From: Paralvinella palmiformis
Lineage: Eukaryota > Annelida > Polychaeta > Terebellida > Alvinellidae
Direction of reading: 5' to 3'
Length of the DNA: 64,000 bases
NCBI GenBank assembly: GCA_025642065.1
Contig: JAODUP010000316.1
Span: 450,001-514,000 of the forward strand
Shown here one piece after another: positions 1 to 11,594 of the stretch. The position numbers and the translations under genes were made by a program. The number at the start of each line of letters is the position of its first letter. Position 1 is the first letter of the stretch. Below the pieces are notes generated by a model. The model did not search any database, was not told where the DNA came from, and saw only the letters and a list, made by a program, of their open reading frames with translations.

Positions 1-539
1 TTGTTTGTCATTTTATAATATATTTGATTTACAACAAATATAAACAAACTAATCGACGCCCGGTGGGCTAAGATTAGTGAAAGAAGCAATATTAAATAAC
101 ATTTTTGTAACATTAAGGAAAATGTGCTATTTATACTTAATATAATAAAGTTTTGTTTATTGTCTTAGATAATAAGGCAAGATAATCCAGTTAGGATGAA
201 ACTTTCTCCACTTCCTAGCCATATTCCTTACCTCTCTTCCATCTTCCCACTCCCTTTATAACCCTCTTCCCTTTCTTCCATCACCGATTGAGGATGTAGA
301 ACTACCTTATGGTATAGCCCTTTCTATATCATAAAAGGCAACCTTTTCCCTAATCGTTCACCATTATAACTATCGTCATCACCATTATCATCACCATTAT
401 CATTATTATGAACATCATTATCGTCCCAGATGCCTACAACAACTACCAACATATCGTACTATTATCATTATGATCACCACCATCACTAGTACTACTACAC
501 TACTACTACCGCCACCATCACCACCACTACTACCACACA

Positions 540-960
540 ACCACTACTACCACCACCAAAACCACTACTACTACCACCACAACCACTACTACTACCACCA
601 CAACCACTACTACCACCACAACCACTACTACTACCACCACAACCACTACTACTACCACCACAACCACTACTACTACCACCACAACCACTACTACTACCAC
701 CACAACCACTACTACTACCACCACAACCACTACTACTACCACCACAACCACTACTACTACCACCACAACCACTACTACTACCACCACAACCACTACTACT
801 ACCACCACAACCACTACTACTACCACCACAACCACTACTACTACCACCACAACCACTACTACTACCACCACAACCACTACTACTACTACCACCACAACCA
901 CTACTACTACCACCACAACCACTACTACTACCACCACAACCACTACTACTACTACAACCA
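540..960. repeat. 21-bp minisatellite (ACT/ACC/ACA/AAC triplets)
   Basis: About 20 copies of a 21-base unit made of the triplets ACT ACT ACT ACC ACC ACA ACC. Because 21 is a multiple of three, one + frame reads as a repeating seven-residue His/Asn/Tyr unit (HNHYYYH), and the opposite strand reads as almost pure valine. Both open frames come from the repeat, not from a gene: there are no splice signals, no non-repetitive coding sequence and no homology. Confidence 0.95.
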
Positions 961-1204
961 CCACCACCACCGTCAACGCAAACACCACTACTCTCATCAC
1001 CACCACTACTATCACCACCACTACCACCTCAACCACCACTACCACCTCAAACATCACCACCACCACCATCACTACTATCACTACCCTCACCATCATCTTC
1101 AGAACCTTTCATCACAACTCTGTTTTCTTTGTTTTGAATTATTTAATGTATCGTTAATTTATCACTTTTATTTTAATTATACTGAAAACTAATGAAATAA
1201 CTAA

Positions 1205-1567
1205 CTCTTACTCACTCACTCACTCACTCACTCACTCACTCACTCACTCACTCACTCACTCACTCACTCACTCACTCACTCACCATTCACTCACTCACTC
1301 ACTCACTCACTCACTCACTCACTCACTCACTCACTCACTCACTCACTCACTCACTCACCACTCACTCACTCACTCACTCACTCACTCACTCACTCACTCA
1401 CTCACTCACTCACTCACTCACTCACTCACTCACTCACTCACTCACTCACCCACTCACCCACTCACTCACTCACTCACTCACTCACTCACTCACTCACTCA
1501 CTCACTCACTCACTCACTCACTCACTCACTCACTCACCAAACCAATAAACTCACTCACTCACTCACT
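1205..1567. repeat. (ACTC)n tetranucleotide microsatellite
   Basis: An almost uninterrupted run of ACTC of about 360 bases, with a few point changes (CACC, CCCA) and one short break near 1538. It directly follows the 21-bp minisatellite. Confidence 0.97.
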
Positions 1568-1569
1568 CT

Positions 1570-2679
1570 TCAAAACCACCCACCCATTTCAGTTCGTTCA
1601 AAAAGAAATCAGAATCAAGGTTGACAACAGACTAAGACATTTGCCTACACTACCTCAGGAGTACAGGATGATAATCAGAGCCAAGGTTCCTTCAAGAACC
1701 TACCCTATATCCCGTTTCCTTGGTTTGGTCTTGCAGCATCAGTATTTTCTATCTCCTCTTTATGTCCACGTCTTCTCTCCGTGCCCTTTCATCATTTCTT
1801 TTTTGGCTCCCCCCCCCCCTCGTCAAGGGAATATCTATCTATCATGGTCCTTTTGTGGTTTATTTCCGTAGCTTCAGTGTTTGATATACATTTGTTTGTT
1901 TCGTTCTCTTTTATTAGCAAGCCGCCATAATCCTTCATCTGACTGATCAAAAAGTTTAATAATGATTATTTCCAGCCGATTGCAATACATATGTACATAA
2001 TATAACAATGACGATATGTCATATATACCTAGCTGGATGTTTTAGGTATAATTAAACAATCGCTCGAATTAAAAAAAGGTTAATATGGTAGATCATGGGT
2101 TAGAGTGGTGTGGGTGTGGGTGGGTGAGAGGTTCGGGGGGATTATAGACAAACGGACATCTAAGTCCCTAGCCTCTCTTATTTTTGTATCAAAGATCCTG
2201 ATTTATACCATTCTCCGCTTTTCCAACTCCATTTATCGGCCAATTTATCTCCCAATTTCATCCCACTATTTCCATTTACAAGTAATATATTCCCTTTTTT
2301 GCCATTTATTCACACGTAAAACTTAATTACTAACATAGCACAAAGATGACACCGACTCGGTAGCGGAAAGTCTCATTAGATCGACCCCCCCCCCCCGGAG
2401 CGGAGTTACGATTTGGTTGGTGGCGAATTGGTACAACGACCATTATGTTCGTCGACAAAGATAATCTATGACGATGGTTTTTAAGGAAAGCCTCAGCCTG
2501 TCAAAGTTCCCCCCTCCCATTTATCGCCCAACTAACGGTAGGTCCAGTTACAGTGACATCAACAATGGCGGCTACAACTGTAACACAACCACTGTAACAG
2601 TAACGATTATCTGAGATTACAGTCATTGTAGTAATGACAGCCACGGTAACTGTAAACAAATTGTTGTTATAATCGATCC

Positions 2680-2717
<38 letters not shown>

Positions 2718-4538
2718 GTATGTGGATAAGTGAGAGTGTTCTCGCGCACGCGCATAGTAACATAGTTATGTAAATGCCGATGTAAACTAAGGGATGTAAT
2801 CGGCTTTAAATGGCTAGCGTTCATCCTAAACAAATCCAGATGTGGAATATTAAATAATAAATAATAGATATACAAAATTCATTTATTTAATTAAATATTA
2901 CAACGAGAAGTTTAGCCCATTCGGGGGTGGGGTGGGGTTGCACGGCTCTCTTCGGCTTCCTTCGAAATTTCTTAGCTAAAAACATAAATTAACTGCCCTA
3001 ATATCCTTTTTAGTGTGAAATAATCGACCGACACGTGTTTAAAGATTTTCATCTGAATTGATTTCGACATTTTAACAAGCGCCGTACCCGAAACTAAATC
3101 ATTCCGCGTTACTGCAATAATGGCCGTCAGATGGCACCACTCGATAGTTACTAGCCGTCGCCGAATCGTGATAGACATTAATATGAAAATTAGTGGGCGG
3201 AACTAAATGTAACAGGGGGATGACGATTGGACAATGGTGGCCACGTGGTGTCCTCTATAGCACGCCTTTAATATCAAAAGATAATGTTTAATGGCTCGGC
3301 GAGGAGACTAATGTCACCTGATTGGAGGCTCAAAAGAAATTATTCATTATGGCTGCGTTTCTGTGGCGGAGATGTTGCCTTCAATGTTGCTCTAAGTTCC
3401 CGCCACATAGTGATGTCTTTTTCCGGATCCAGCAGACATAACAATAGAAACATAGTTCTTTGTATTTTGTTTACAGCACACACAGACACGCAGACACACA
3501 CGCGCGCACGCGCCCAGAGAGAGAATGTCTGTAGTAGTAACTTATTATTCGAAATTTAGTAATACAGTTATACAGAGAATGAGAAACAGAGTCTGCCAAA
3601 TAATTACAAGAAAAGTCGCCACTCTGGATTCAGTCTCTGTGCCTGTGCCTTATTATACACAGCTAAAACACAGAGAGAGAGAGGGGGGGGGGAGAGAGAG
3701 AGAGAGAGAGAGACATTAGCAGTCATTTATTATTCGAAAGATATGTAGTAAGTAATTGTTATACAGACACTGAAAATCAAATGAGTTTGCCAAATGACAC
3801 ACACACACGCACGCACGCACGCACGCACGCACACAAAACCCAAAAATAACACCAGGAACCAATAGGAATTAGTTAAGCTATTTATTAACTGACAGTAGTC
3901 AACTATATAATTTTGCATAATAACAGATTAGATGTTCGTGTTTGTATACAATCACATTGTTGTAGCGGTTTGTGTATGATTAAACTAGTAGAGTGGCTGC
4001 CCACATAATCTCACGATCCGGGGTCAAATCTCAACTTAGCTACATCTAAGCGACGTTTCCAATTTCTTATAAATTAAGCCAGTTACTTTAAGAGATTGTT
4101 TGATAATTTAGCACATGGTAAGCACAATAGTGGTCGTGAGTGAACATTTCACAACTGAATCTACATTCCTGAACGCACTGGCATGTAATAAGATCAGGCT
4201 AGAATCCAAGCCTTGTTTTGATAGTGCTGCTCTCTGGCGATAGAAGACCTCACTACTACAATCTGAATCATATATTATTCGCCAGATGGCAGTTCTGATC
4301 ATAGCCGGGTCATAGGCAGTATGTCTTAGACTGTTATAAGGAAATCTTAACATCAATACGTTTTTGAATAATAAATACTACTATTCTTAGGTATATTTCA
4401 GATATATTTAATTTTAATGGGTATGAAGACATTTAGAAAATCTAGAATTAGGTCAGCTAGGATAAATGCCATCTTGTTAGGGTGTTAGTACATAAGCCTT
4501 TATTGGCACTTAATAGTATATATTGTATAGTCATATAG

Positions 4539-4581
<43 letters not shown>

Positions 4582-4900
4582 TTTTTTTTTTTTTTTGTAT
4601 ACAGTTACATTTGCATTGGTGTATATAGTGGACCTATATGAAGGAAGTATACCGGAAGCCGATGATCTCGATAACCTTCGGAGTAAAGGTTAAAAGGTTG
4701 AATGGCATTGAATAACATTGTGTCTAAAATGGGATAATTTTAACTAAATTCAGCTAATAGGACGCATTGTTTACAATTTGATACTATTGTGTCAACGTTT
4801 GCAGTAAAGTACTGGAGAGGTTTATCAGTACAAATATGACCTAATTATGATTGACATTAGCGTTGTGTTGAGGTTTATCCCCGGTTCTGGTCACACCTGG
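1570..4900. other. Gene-poor simple-repeat region
   Basis: No gene is recognised. The stretch holds short C runs (about 1811 and 2385), a TA tract (2684-2715), mixed CA/CG tracts (3476-3515 and 3798-3832), a GA tract (3669-3712) and another TA tract (4542-4576). Short open frames here lack family signatures and splice support. Confidence 0.6.
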
Positions 4901-4907
4901 GTTAAAA

Positions 4908-5010
4908 GGCCGAGGGGGGACATGATAGGGAAACATATCTCTCAAACACAGGTATGAGTCGGATTCCTGTGTTTGTGAGATATGTTTCTTTACGATGTCA
5001 CTCTTCGGCC
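4908..5010. repeat. Foldback hairpin, about 45-bp arms
   Basis: The left arm (4908-4952) and right arm (4966-5010) are inverted copies matching at about 37 of 45 positions, with a 13-base loop. The inner 23 bases of each arm differ at one position (CATATCTCTCAAACACAGG against its complement). It looks like a small foldback element or a MITE relic. No flanking duplication was identified. Confidence 0.75.
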
Positions 5011-5014
5011 ATAT

Positions 5015-6775
5015 GACATTTCCCTGTTAAACACACTAAGTAGGTCACTTAGTTTAGCTTTATAAAGTTTTTCAACATGGAAATCCTTTGCAATACATTA
5101 ATAAACACTTGATCCGGAATTATATTTGTGCCTTGATTTATTGTTTTTTAAATTCTTAAAACAAATTCAGGTAAAACAGTAATAAACAATGCCAGTGTCA
5201 ATACCAGGGGGGTGGCTGCTTTATTCGGAGTTGGTGGTGAGATCCAAGTCTGGACGTAGCCAATCAGGATCCAGACAAGGAAACTGTAATTAGAATTCAG
5301 AATAATCCACCTCGCATATTGACAATACTCGAAAATGTGATCAGATCAGCCCAATCAAAATAACAACTACACTTATTATCTGTTAGGTAGTGTATCCATT
5401 TAATGATTTTACTAATAACTTATAAATCTACCAACCAAATGACGCCAGAATACCTGTTTGAACTGGTGTCCATTAGAATATTGTCTATTAAGAGGTATTC
5501 ATTATCTGTATGAACTTTTAGCTTTTATTGAACGATAAATGTTCTCTATTTATTTAAATTTTGTCGTCATCAGATATCTTAAATAATTAATTCAGTACCC
5601 CCTCTGTCGCTGTTACTTTTAGTAAAGAAACTCCATATTAAACACTTAGAACGTTTTCATCCCAATTTTTGTCCTGTACTATGGTCTGTTACCTTCTGTG
5701 AATGACATTTTCGCCCTTTTGCGTTTGTTACCCTTTTGCTAATAGGTATAAAAGAGGGGCAAGCAATATATAATCTACTGATTGGTTATCTTCCGGCAAT
5801 AACCAGACTTGATAACATTACAATTTCTCTGTGATGTGTCACAGACTTCAGAAGTTAGAATACTACACCTTTATGTTGTGTGGACGAGTTGTAACGGCGT
5901 CATAACGTTTCCAGCTAGGTGCCAGCTATACTCGCACTTAAGAAATAAACAAATATTATAATTATAATCCGTTATGATCCCGGAATGTTCTTTGATTGAT
6001 GACTGGATGATATTGACAAAAATCTGTTTGATCAGATATAAGCCTACTTATGGCCAACGATTATAATAAATTATTCTGATTGGAGGACGGAAGATTTTAA
6101 ATCTTATCAAGTAACGTTTTGGCAGGACTATGTAAGATTAGATAGGAAATTATATTTTGGTGTTTATAAATTATTTTCACTGTGATATAATCTTCCTTAA
6201 TAATTTACTAAAGCATTCAAATTTACTTGCAAAAACTATGTAGATTATATGATATTTAGATCAAACATTACAAACCAAAAAAAAACTTTCGAGAGAAAAG
6301 TCCTGCTCAGTATATTAGCATAACCTATTATATTAGTATAACATATCAGTATATTAGTATGACGTATTTCATAATCTGATGAACACAACAGAACTATTAA
6401 AATTTGTATATAATTCAATAGAAATTTTATTTGATATTTTTCTCTAGTCATTGGTCAAATATTGTAAACATTCAGTCATCCAGTTACTTTTATAGATCTG
6501 CCTTCAATACAAGTAAATAAACAAATAACGGGTAATTATTATTATTATTACACAATATTATATATCGTATCTTAAAACATACGATAGTGCTCTTTCCATC
6601 TTTACCGGTGTACATATGATTAGACAGTTTAAACTTTAGTTCTTTGTCAACAATATCAATTAAGAAATGTGTACCTGAACAATCAAGTATTACCATCAAC
6701 TACATATGAATCATGTTGTGATAACAGTCAATCACGGACGCCTAATTGACGCTCACCATTCCCGATCATTCAACT
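5015..6775. other. No feature recognised
   Basis: AT-rich sequence without recognisable genes, large repeats or RNA genes. Only a short ATT run near 6538 stands out. Confidence 0.5.
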
Positions 6776-6779
6776 AAAC

Positions 6780-6886
6780 ATTGATGGAAGAGTAGAAAGG
6801 GTGATGACGGATTCGAACCTAAACTTTCCACCACTTTCTGGTCTAGCGCTATACGTATGAGCCAAACATACAACTGACTGGCCCAG
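6780..6886 (-). mobile_element. tRNA-derived SINE head (third type), fragment
   Basis: Read on the minus strand, the segment has a box B-like GGTTCGAATCC and, about 40 bases upstream, a box A-like region around TGGCTCATACGTA. This spacing resembles a tRNA-derived SINE head. It is not a working tRNA: no acceptor stem forms. It differs from the two main SINE families of this window. Confidence 0.45.
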
Positions 6887-7048
6887 GTATACGTCGTATC
6901 TACATATATACCACATTGAACTCTGTACCTTATCATTGTCTACACAATCAACAAACTGATTAATAACACTTCGGTTAACACGGTTATATTCGACGGTCGA
7001 TCAGAGGCCGCCTGTTATATCGAAGAAGAACACACTTCGGATAAAGAC

Positions 7049-7249
7049 ATGTCATTTTTACGGCAATTAGTGGGAGGCGTCTGGAGGAAACATAATTCCT
7101 TTCTTCCAAAAACAATAACCTTCACTGGACAGAAGCGCCATCTACCGTACTGCTCGGTGGACACCAACCTTGGCAAGGCTCAACTCTCACCTGATTTCCA
7201 CATCCGGTTTTCGAAGTTACTAGCCAGGATACTAGGCAAAGATGAAAAG
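7049..7249 (+). CDS. MIF-family gene, exon 1
   Basis: The exon runs from the first ATG of an open frame to a donor (AAAAG|gtaatt), phase 0, 67 codons. The last 36 codons equal the length of the standard MIF first exon, with Leu-Pro replacing Met-Pro. The first 31 codons are basic, contain no acidic residue and look like a possible mitochondrial presequence. The context is GACATGTC. Confidence 0.85.
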
Positions 7250-7830
7250 GTAATTATGTCTCAATTTGTTTGTTTCTTAGCTTTATTTAGCTGGCACAAA
7301 AATAGACAGGCAAATAAATTTACGTTTATGAAAAAATAACCTTAGCTCGTTCGTTTATTCGTTTATGTGTGTGTATATGTGTGATTACCCAGTATATTGT
7401 TACTTTCCAGTTAATAACTGTTTCACTACGTACTGACGTCACAATGTGCAGAAGTGGTACAGACAGACCTAATATTGTCATCAATATTTGGTCAATAGGA
7501 GTATTCGATGAACAAAGAAACCCTAATTACACCAACCAGATTTATGACTTTATCTTACCAGAAGTAAACATCCCAGCTGAGAGGTGATATGTCTGTTTAC
7601 ACGGAGATTAAAACAAAATTAATATTTGTGTTTGTTATATGTATGCAGGCACCTCGTTATATATGGATGAAATGGGTCATGTGCGCGTGTGTGCGCGTGT
7701 GTGCGTGTGTGTGTGCGTGAGTGCGTATGTATAATCCAGTATCTGACTTTTACATTTCAGAATTATTATTTTCTTTCATCCAATCAACAAAGAAGAAGCT
7801 GGTCATTTGTCGTATAAAGGAAAATCATAA
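7049..7830 (+). CDS. MIF / D-dopachrome tautomerase family protein, 3 exons, N-terminally extended
   Basis: Joining 7049-7249, 7411-7583 and 7761-7830 gives a 147-residue protein. Residues 32-147 follow the MIF fold: LPYCSVDTNL, then SPDF, LGK (the family's Lys32 position is kept), IWSIGVF (the SIG motif), NPNYTNQIYDF, VNIPAER and IIIFF. MIF and DDT are small trimeric proteins whose N-terminal proline acts in tautomerase chemistry; MIF is also a cytokine. Intron phases (0 and 2) and the 173-nt middle exon match vertebrate MIF genes, as I recall them. Two oddities: the usual Met before Pro is Leu (CTA), so the protein seems to start 31 residues earlier at a basic, hydrophobic stretch (MSFLRQLVGG...); and the MIF CxxC motif is absent (NIVI). 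Residues at MIF Tyr95 and Asn97 are Ile and Phe, more DDT-like. The family is certain; orthology to MIF or DDT is not. Confidence 0.88.
7411..7583 (+). CDS. MIF-family gene, exon 2
   Basis: This 173-nt exon is bounded by tttccag at the 5' side and GAGAG|gtgata at the 3' side, ending in phase 2. It encodes the segment from LITVSLRTDV to NIPAER, including the conserved SIG motif. An in-frame TGA sits just past the donor, so splicing is required. Confidence 0.9.
7761..7830 (+). CDS. MIF-family gene, exon 3 (terminal)
   Basis: Acceptor tacatttcag, then RIIIFFHPINKEEAG and a TAA stop after KGKS. The RIxIxF start matches the last beta strand of MIF/DDT (RILIRFF in DDT). A possible poly(A) signal, AATAAA, follows at 7903. 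Confidence 0.85.
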
Positions 7831-7902
7831 TTTATCGAAGTTCTGTCTCGTTTTGTTGTTTTATTTGATTATTGTACTTACTGTATATTTATGCGGAGTT
7901 CG

Positions 7903-7908
7903 AATAAA
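7903..7908 (+). promoter_or_regulatory. Possible poly(A) signal of the MIF-family gene
   Basis: AATAAA lies about 75 bases after the stop codon; another AATAAA occurs near 7963. Either could end the transcript. Confidence 0.4.
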
Positions 7909-8014
7909 TTGCATTCACATTACGTACACACATATCTGGATTTGTATGGGAACCGATCAGAAATAAAATATATTATGGTCATACAGTCATTCCCACAATG
8001 TCTCTATTACATGT

Positions 8015-8015
8015 T

Positions 8016-8056
<41 letters not shown>
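8015..8056. repeat. (CT)n microsatellite
   Basis: About 40 bases of uninterrupted CT. A short TA tract follows at 8256-8276. Confidence 0.95.
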
Positions 8057-8060
<4 letters not shown>

Positions 8061-8789
8061 AAAACTGTTGTAGCTGATCCTTTATCTATGTTTATGCCGA
8101 GGACAGTTTGTTCCGTTGAGAGAATGAACCCGACTTGATGCACGTACGTGAACGTGACGTCCTTTTACTCTCTACATAGGGACAGGGGTGGCACACAAAG
8201 ACACCACTAATCAGATCATCTCACACCTATATGAGAGCTGTCGGGATCCAAACTATATATATATATATATATATATAAAATCCATAAGACTTTTATAATT
8301 TAATTTTGTTGTTGATAGAGATACAAATATTGATATAATAAACATTTAAATACCGGTTTGTTCCTTCAATATTGTAAACAATGTACTCATACTTGTTCAT
8401 AAAACCCTCGAATAACGAGCTTAATTCGTTCCGAGAAATCACTCGTTATTCGATCTTAGATTTCCCATAAGAAATAATGAACAACCATTTAATCGGTTCC
8501 GGGCCGCAAACAATAATCAATTTAAAAATACATTTCCGTTGAATTACTGAAGGTTCTATGTGTTGGAAACGTTAAATGATAAGTTAAAAGTAAACTAAAA
8601 TTAAATAAACACACAGTAAATTTATTACGAAATCATCCTGAAAAAGACAGATTATTGAAGTGTTATGAAACAGTGAACGTCAACTTACAATGGCTGGAGC
8701 AACAAACTGGAGACGAAAGAGGTTTAGAGTTTGGGAGGAGAATCCTCTCCAGAGGAGGGAAGCTCGTCTGCTTCCTGTGCTCGAGCTGC

Positions 8790-9990
8790 ACCTGCAACCA
8801 AGGGTTATCTATTGCTTTCAAAGCCAATACGCCATTACTTGGTATGGATATACCAAAATATGGAATACAAATGCATATGTATGCTGACGATACTCAATTA
8901 TATGTGTCGTATGACACCACTGACATGGAACAAAGGCAATTAGTTGGTGAGCATCTAGAAAATTGCATTTGTGACATACAGTTCTGGATGATCCCAAATA
9001 AACTACAACTAAACAGTAAGAAAACCGAGTATTAGCGTCATCCTATTTTAGCAAGCACTCTAGTGACTTTCAACTTCAAATTGATAATAATTGGATCTCA
9101 CCTAGTGACTCTGCCCAAGATATTGGTATTCTATTCGACCAACATCTGAACATGGAGACTTATGTGGCTAGTATTTGCATGACGTCCTATTTTCACATAC
9201 GGACATTAGGAGCTTAAAATCCATCACTGTTGTATTACTGTAACCCCCTTCTTCTCGTCTTCTCTGACAAACTGGTCCAAACGTTGCAACGGATTCAAAA
9301 CATCGCCGCTAGGATAGTCACAGGGTGTCGGAAGTATGATCACATCACTCCGATATTGAAGGAGCTTCACTGGCTTCCTTCCAGTAATTAAACGGATTCA
9401 ATTCAAGACACTTATGATCACATACAAGGCGTTAAATGGTCGAGCGCCGATATATTTGACGGAACGTCTTTATGAGAAGGCTAACACTCGAACACTAAGA
9501 TCACCCATGGGTGGGGCTGGGTGAGGCATGTTTCAGTGTAGCCATGTATGACCATGTGTCCAGAGTGTTTTGTCCTGTCTTATTATGTGTTCATTGTTAT
9601 CTTTATTTGTTGTTGTCTAAGCTATGGAATACCTCAAAACTTAATACTGACCTAATATTGTTAAACAAATTAAATAATACAATAATGTTTTGAGGCTACA
9701 GTCTACAGGATTCTTTTCCATGGCTTGGGACTGTATACTGCTAATTATTGTATAAGCAATACACGAATGTCATTACCTAATATTGTATTGTATACAGTTC
9801 CGAACTAAACTTGATTGATCGAATAAACTTGATCTGGTGAACTGATCCTTGCCGTTCCTAAATACAAACTCCAAAACGTATGGATTGAATGCTTTTAGTG
9901 TTGCTGCGCCAACATCGCGGAATAAGTTGCCCAGTCATATTAGAAACTCTAAGTCACTAAATGATTTTAAAAAAACATGTTAAAACATTC
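8790..9990 (+). pseudogene. CR1/L2-type LINE reverse transcriptase fragment
   Basis: Residues read from 8655 include GIQMHMYADDTQLYV, with the YADD catalytic box of non-LTR reverse transcriptases, then the family's LNSKKTEY. Later frames carry HRLQ-like thumb remnants, PIYLTERLYEKANTRTLRS (to about 9505) and, near 9880-9985, NAFSVAAPTSRNKLPSHIR and SLNDFKK, typical of the CR1/L2 C-terminal end. The frame is broken several times, and an unrelated block of about 340 bases (about 9506-9845) splits the end. A dead, 5'-truncated copy. Confidence 0.8.
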
Positions 9991-10029
9991 CTACTCAAAT
10001 AATATTTTAATTGTTAACGTACTCATTAT

Positions 10030-10130
10030 ATTTTGTGATTTTGTTAAACATCTCTTTCTTTATTGTACGGCGCCTCAGAACAGGGCTGCCTGGTGTTGGC
10101 GCTTTAGAAATATACATTAGTATTATGCGC
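10030..10130 (-). repeat. Dispersed 'GCGCC...CTGTTCTGAGGCGC' repeat, fragment
   Basis: On the minus strand the sequence reads CAGGCAGCCCTGTTCTGAGGCGC. A related sequence (CCCTGTTCTGAGGCGC) occurs at 54960 on the + strand. It belongs to a dispersed family whose other copies carry TATAGCGC and GACTCAG blocks. Confidence 0.45.
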
Positions 10131-10975
10131 AGAACTTGGCTGGGTCGTGACACTGCAGAGCCAGAACTCGAACCAGACTGACTAAAGAAAGACTCAAACG
10201 ACCTCTTTTGAGACTTAGCATTTTTAACACTTTCTTTTTCAACTATTTCTCTCTCTCTCTCTTTATCACCGTGACTAGTAGATACAATTTCCAATTTTGT
10301 CTCCGTCGCCAGCTCAACAATCTCTCGCTCTATACTTGACTCTTTCAGGTACACACTGAACACCACATAATCATGTCCTCGACGTACATAAATGAAGTTT
10401 ATTGGCGTCCAGGTGTTGAGATAAATATGCCGTGATGCTAGCCAGCCATTATAAAGGTAAAACTTCCATCTGTAGTACATGTTTTGTGTGATTTTATGTG
10501 TAATTTATCAATGATAACATTCAGTATATTTATCAAGTATATAGTGTGTTTTGTTTAAACATTGTAGATATGTGTGTACGTTCAATTTTTGTAAGTTTAA
10601 TTTAAAAGAATGTACATACATGATGTTTACTGATGTTCATGTGTTGAAATAAATGGGTTATTGATTTTCAGATGGTTGTCCTTTGATTATCAAACACTAA
10701 TTATAGCGATCAGTAACATATATTGCGTCATTAATATATGATTATGGCATAGTCTTTCTGGGGAGAGAAAAAACCATCTCTACATTCACACATAATGAGA
10801 CTTGTCTCCCCAGTCTGGTTTTGTCATATGAAATATCCAAGTAATAAACGATCAGATATACATAAATATTAGACTGGTCTCCCTGGTATTGTTTAGTCAC
10901 GCGAAATAACTTCGTATTCTATTAATAAACAATTAGATATGAAGAGACAAGAGCACGCAAAAGGAGACTGGTCTC

Positions 10976-11165
10976 CACAGTCTGGTTTTGTATACAGTCT
11001 GGTTTTGTATACAGTCTGGTTTTGTATACAGTCTGGTTTTGTATACAGTCTGGTTTTGTATACAGTCTGGTTTTGTATACAGTCTGGTTTTGTATACAGT
11101 CTGGTTTTGTATACAGTCTGGTTTTGTATACAGTCTGGTTTTGTATACAGTCTGGTTTTGTCAAA
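10976..11165. repeat. 17-bp tandem repeat, about 11 copies
   Basis: Near-perfect copies of CAGTCTGGTTTTGTATA. Since 17 is not a multiple of three, each frame cycles through all three phases every 51 bases, and several frames on both strands stay open. The overlapping open frames are products of the repeat. Single units with the same core occur at 10810-10830 and 10870-10900, probably the seed of the array. Confidence 0.97.
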
Positions 11166-11316
11166 CGAAACCACTTTATATTCTGGCACGTAGGATGATA
11201 CTGTAGTCTTATTTTGTCATGACTCCATATCGAAATGTTGAATAAAATTAGTACGCAATATTTATTCAATACAATTAGACCTATACGATTTTCTAATCAC
11301 ATACACAGTCTGCGGA

Positions 11317-11421
11317 TACAAACTCAGCACGGTACAAACTCAGCATGGACCGGTCCGTGCTGAGTTTGTTTCGCGCATGCGAAGTTACAGGAATACAAAC
11401 TCAGCACGGCTACAAACTGAG
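11317..11421. repeat. Cluster of 'ACAAACTCAGCACGG' units with a palindrome
   Basis: Direct units start at 11317, 11333 and 11394, with a partial one at 11411; an inverted unit lies at 11354-11369. The second and inverted units form a hairpin with 16-base arms (15 paired) around a CCGG loop. The function is unknown. Confidence 0.8.
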
Positions 11422-11594
11422 ACCCTGACTCCGAGCTGACTCACTAATACCCGAAACGGATTTTGCTCGTACTACGAGTTACTCGTTAATCGGGAATCTC
11501 GATATTTGAGGGTTCACTGTATCCGGATTGCCAGGTTAACATTTTGAGAAACAATTTAAACAATCGATACATCGGAAAATCAAACAAATTAAAA

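Larger units (their letters stand above)
8399..11519. mobile_element. Pogo/Tigger-like DNA transposon ends with nested repeats
   Basis: The left end (8401-8470) reads ACCCTCGAATAACGAGC, then a Tigger-type AATTCGTTCCGAGAAAT and TTTCCCATAAGAAATAATG. The right end (11462-11519) is in the opposite direction and ends ATATTTGAGGGTTCACTG followed by TA, the usual target of this group. The two ends lie about 3.1 kb apart in the right orientation for one element. The interior is mostly other repeats (LINE piece, 17-bp array); no transposase is seen. The left end is degenerate, so the pairing is an inference. Confidence 0.55.

Noticed and set aside
530..1096. Polyvaline frame on the minus strand
   Set aside because: It is the complement of the same minisatellite.
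470..1192. 240-residue His/Asn/Tyr-rich open frame as a gene
   Set aside because: It is produced by the 21-bp minisatellite; the flanks show no coding character or splice support.
7721..7966. 81-residue frame overlapping MIF-family exon 3
   Set aside because: It is out of frame with the MIF-family exon, which has an acceptor, family residues and the correct phase.
8655..9035. Small gene with a YADD motif
   Set aside because: It is a CR1/L2-type reverse transcriptase fragment with a non-LINE leader.
10893..11269. Overlapping frames with QNQTVYKTRLYTKPDCI-type repeats
   Set aside because: They are products of the 17-bp tandem array in different frames.
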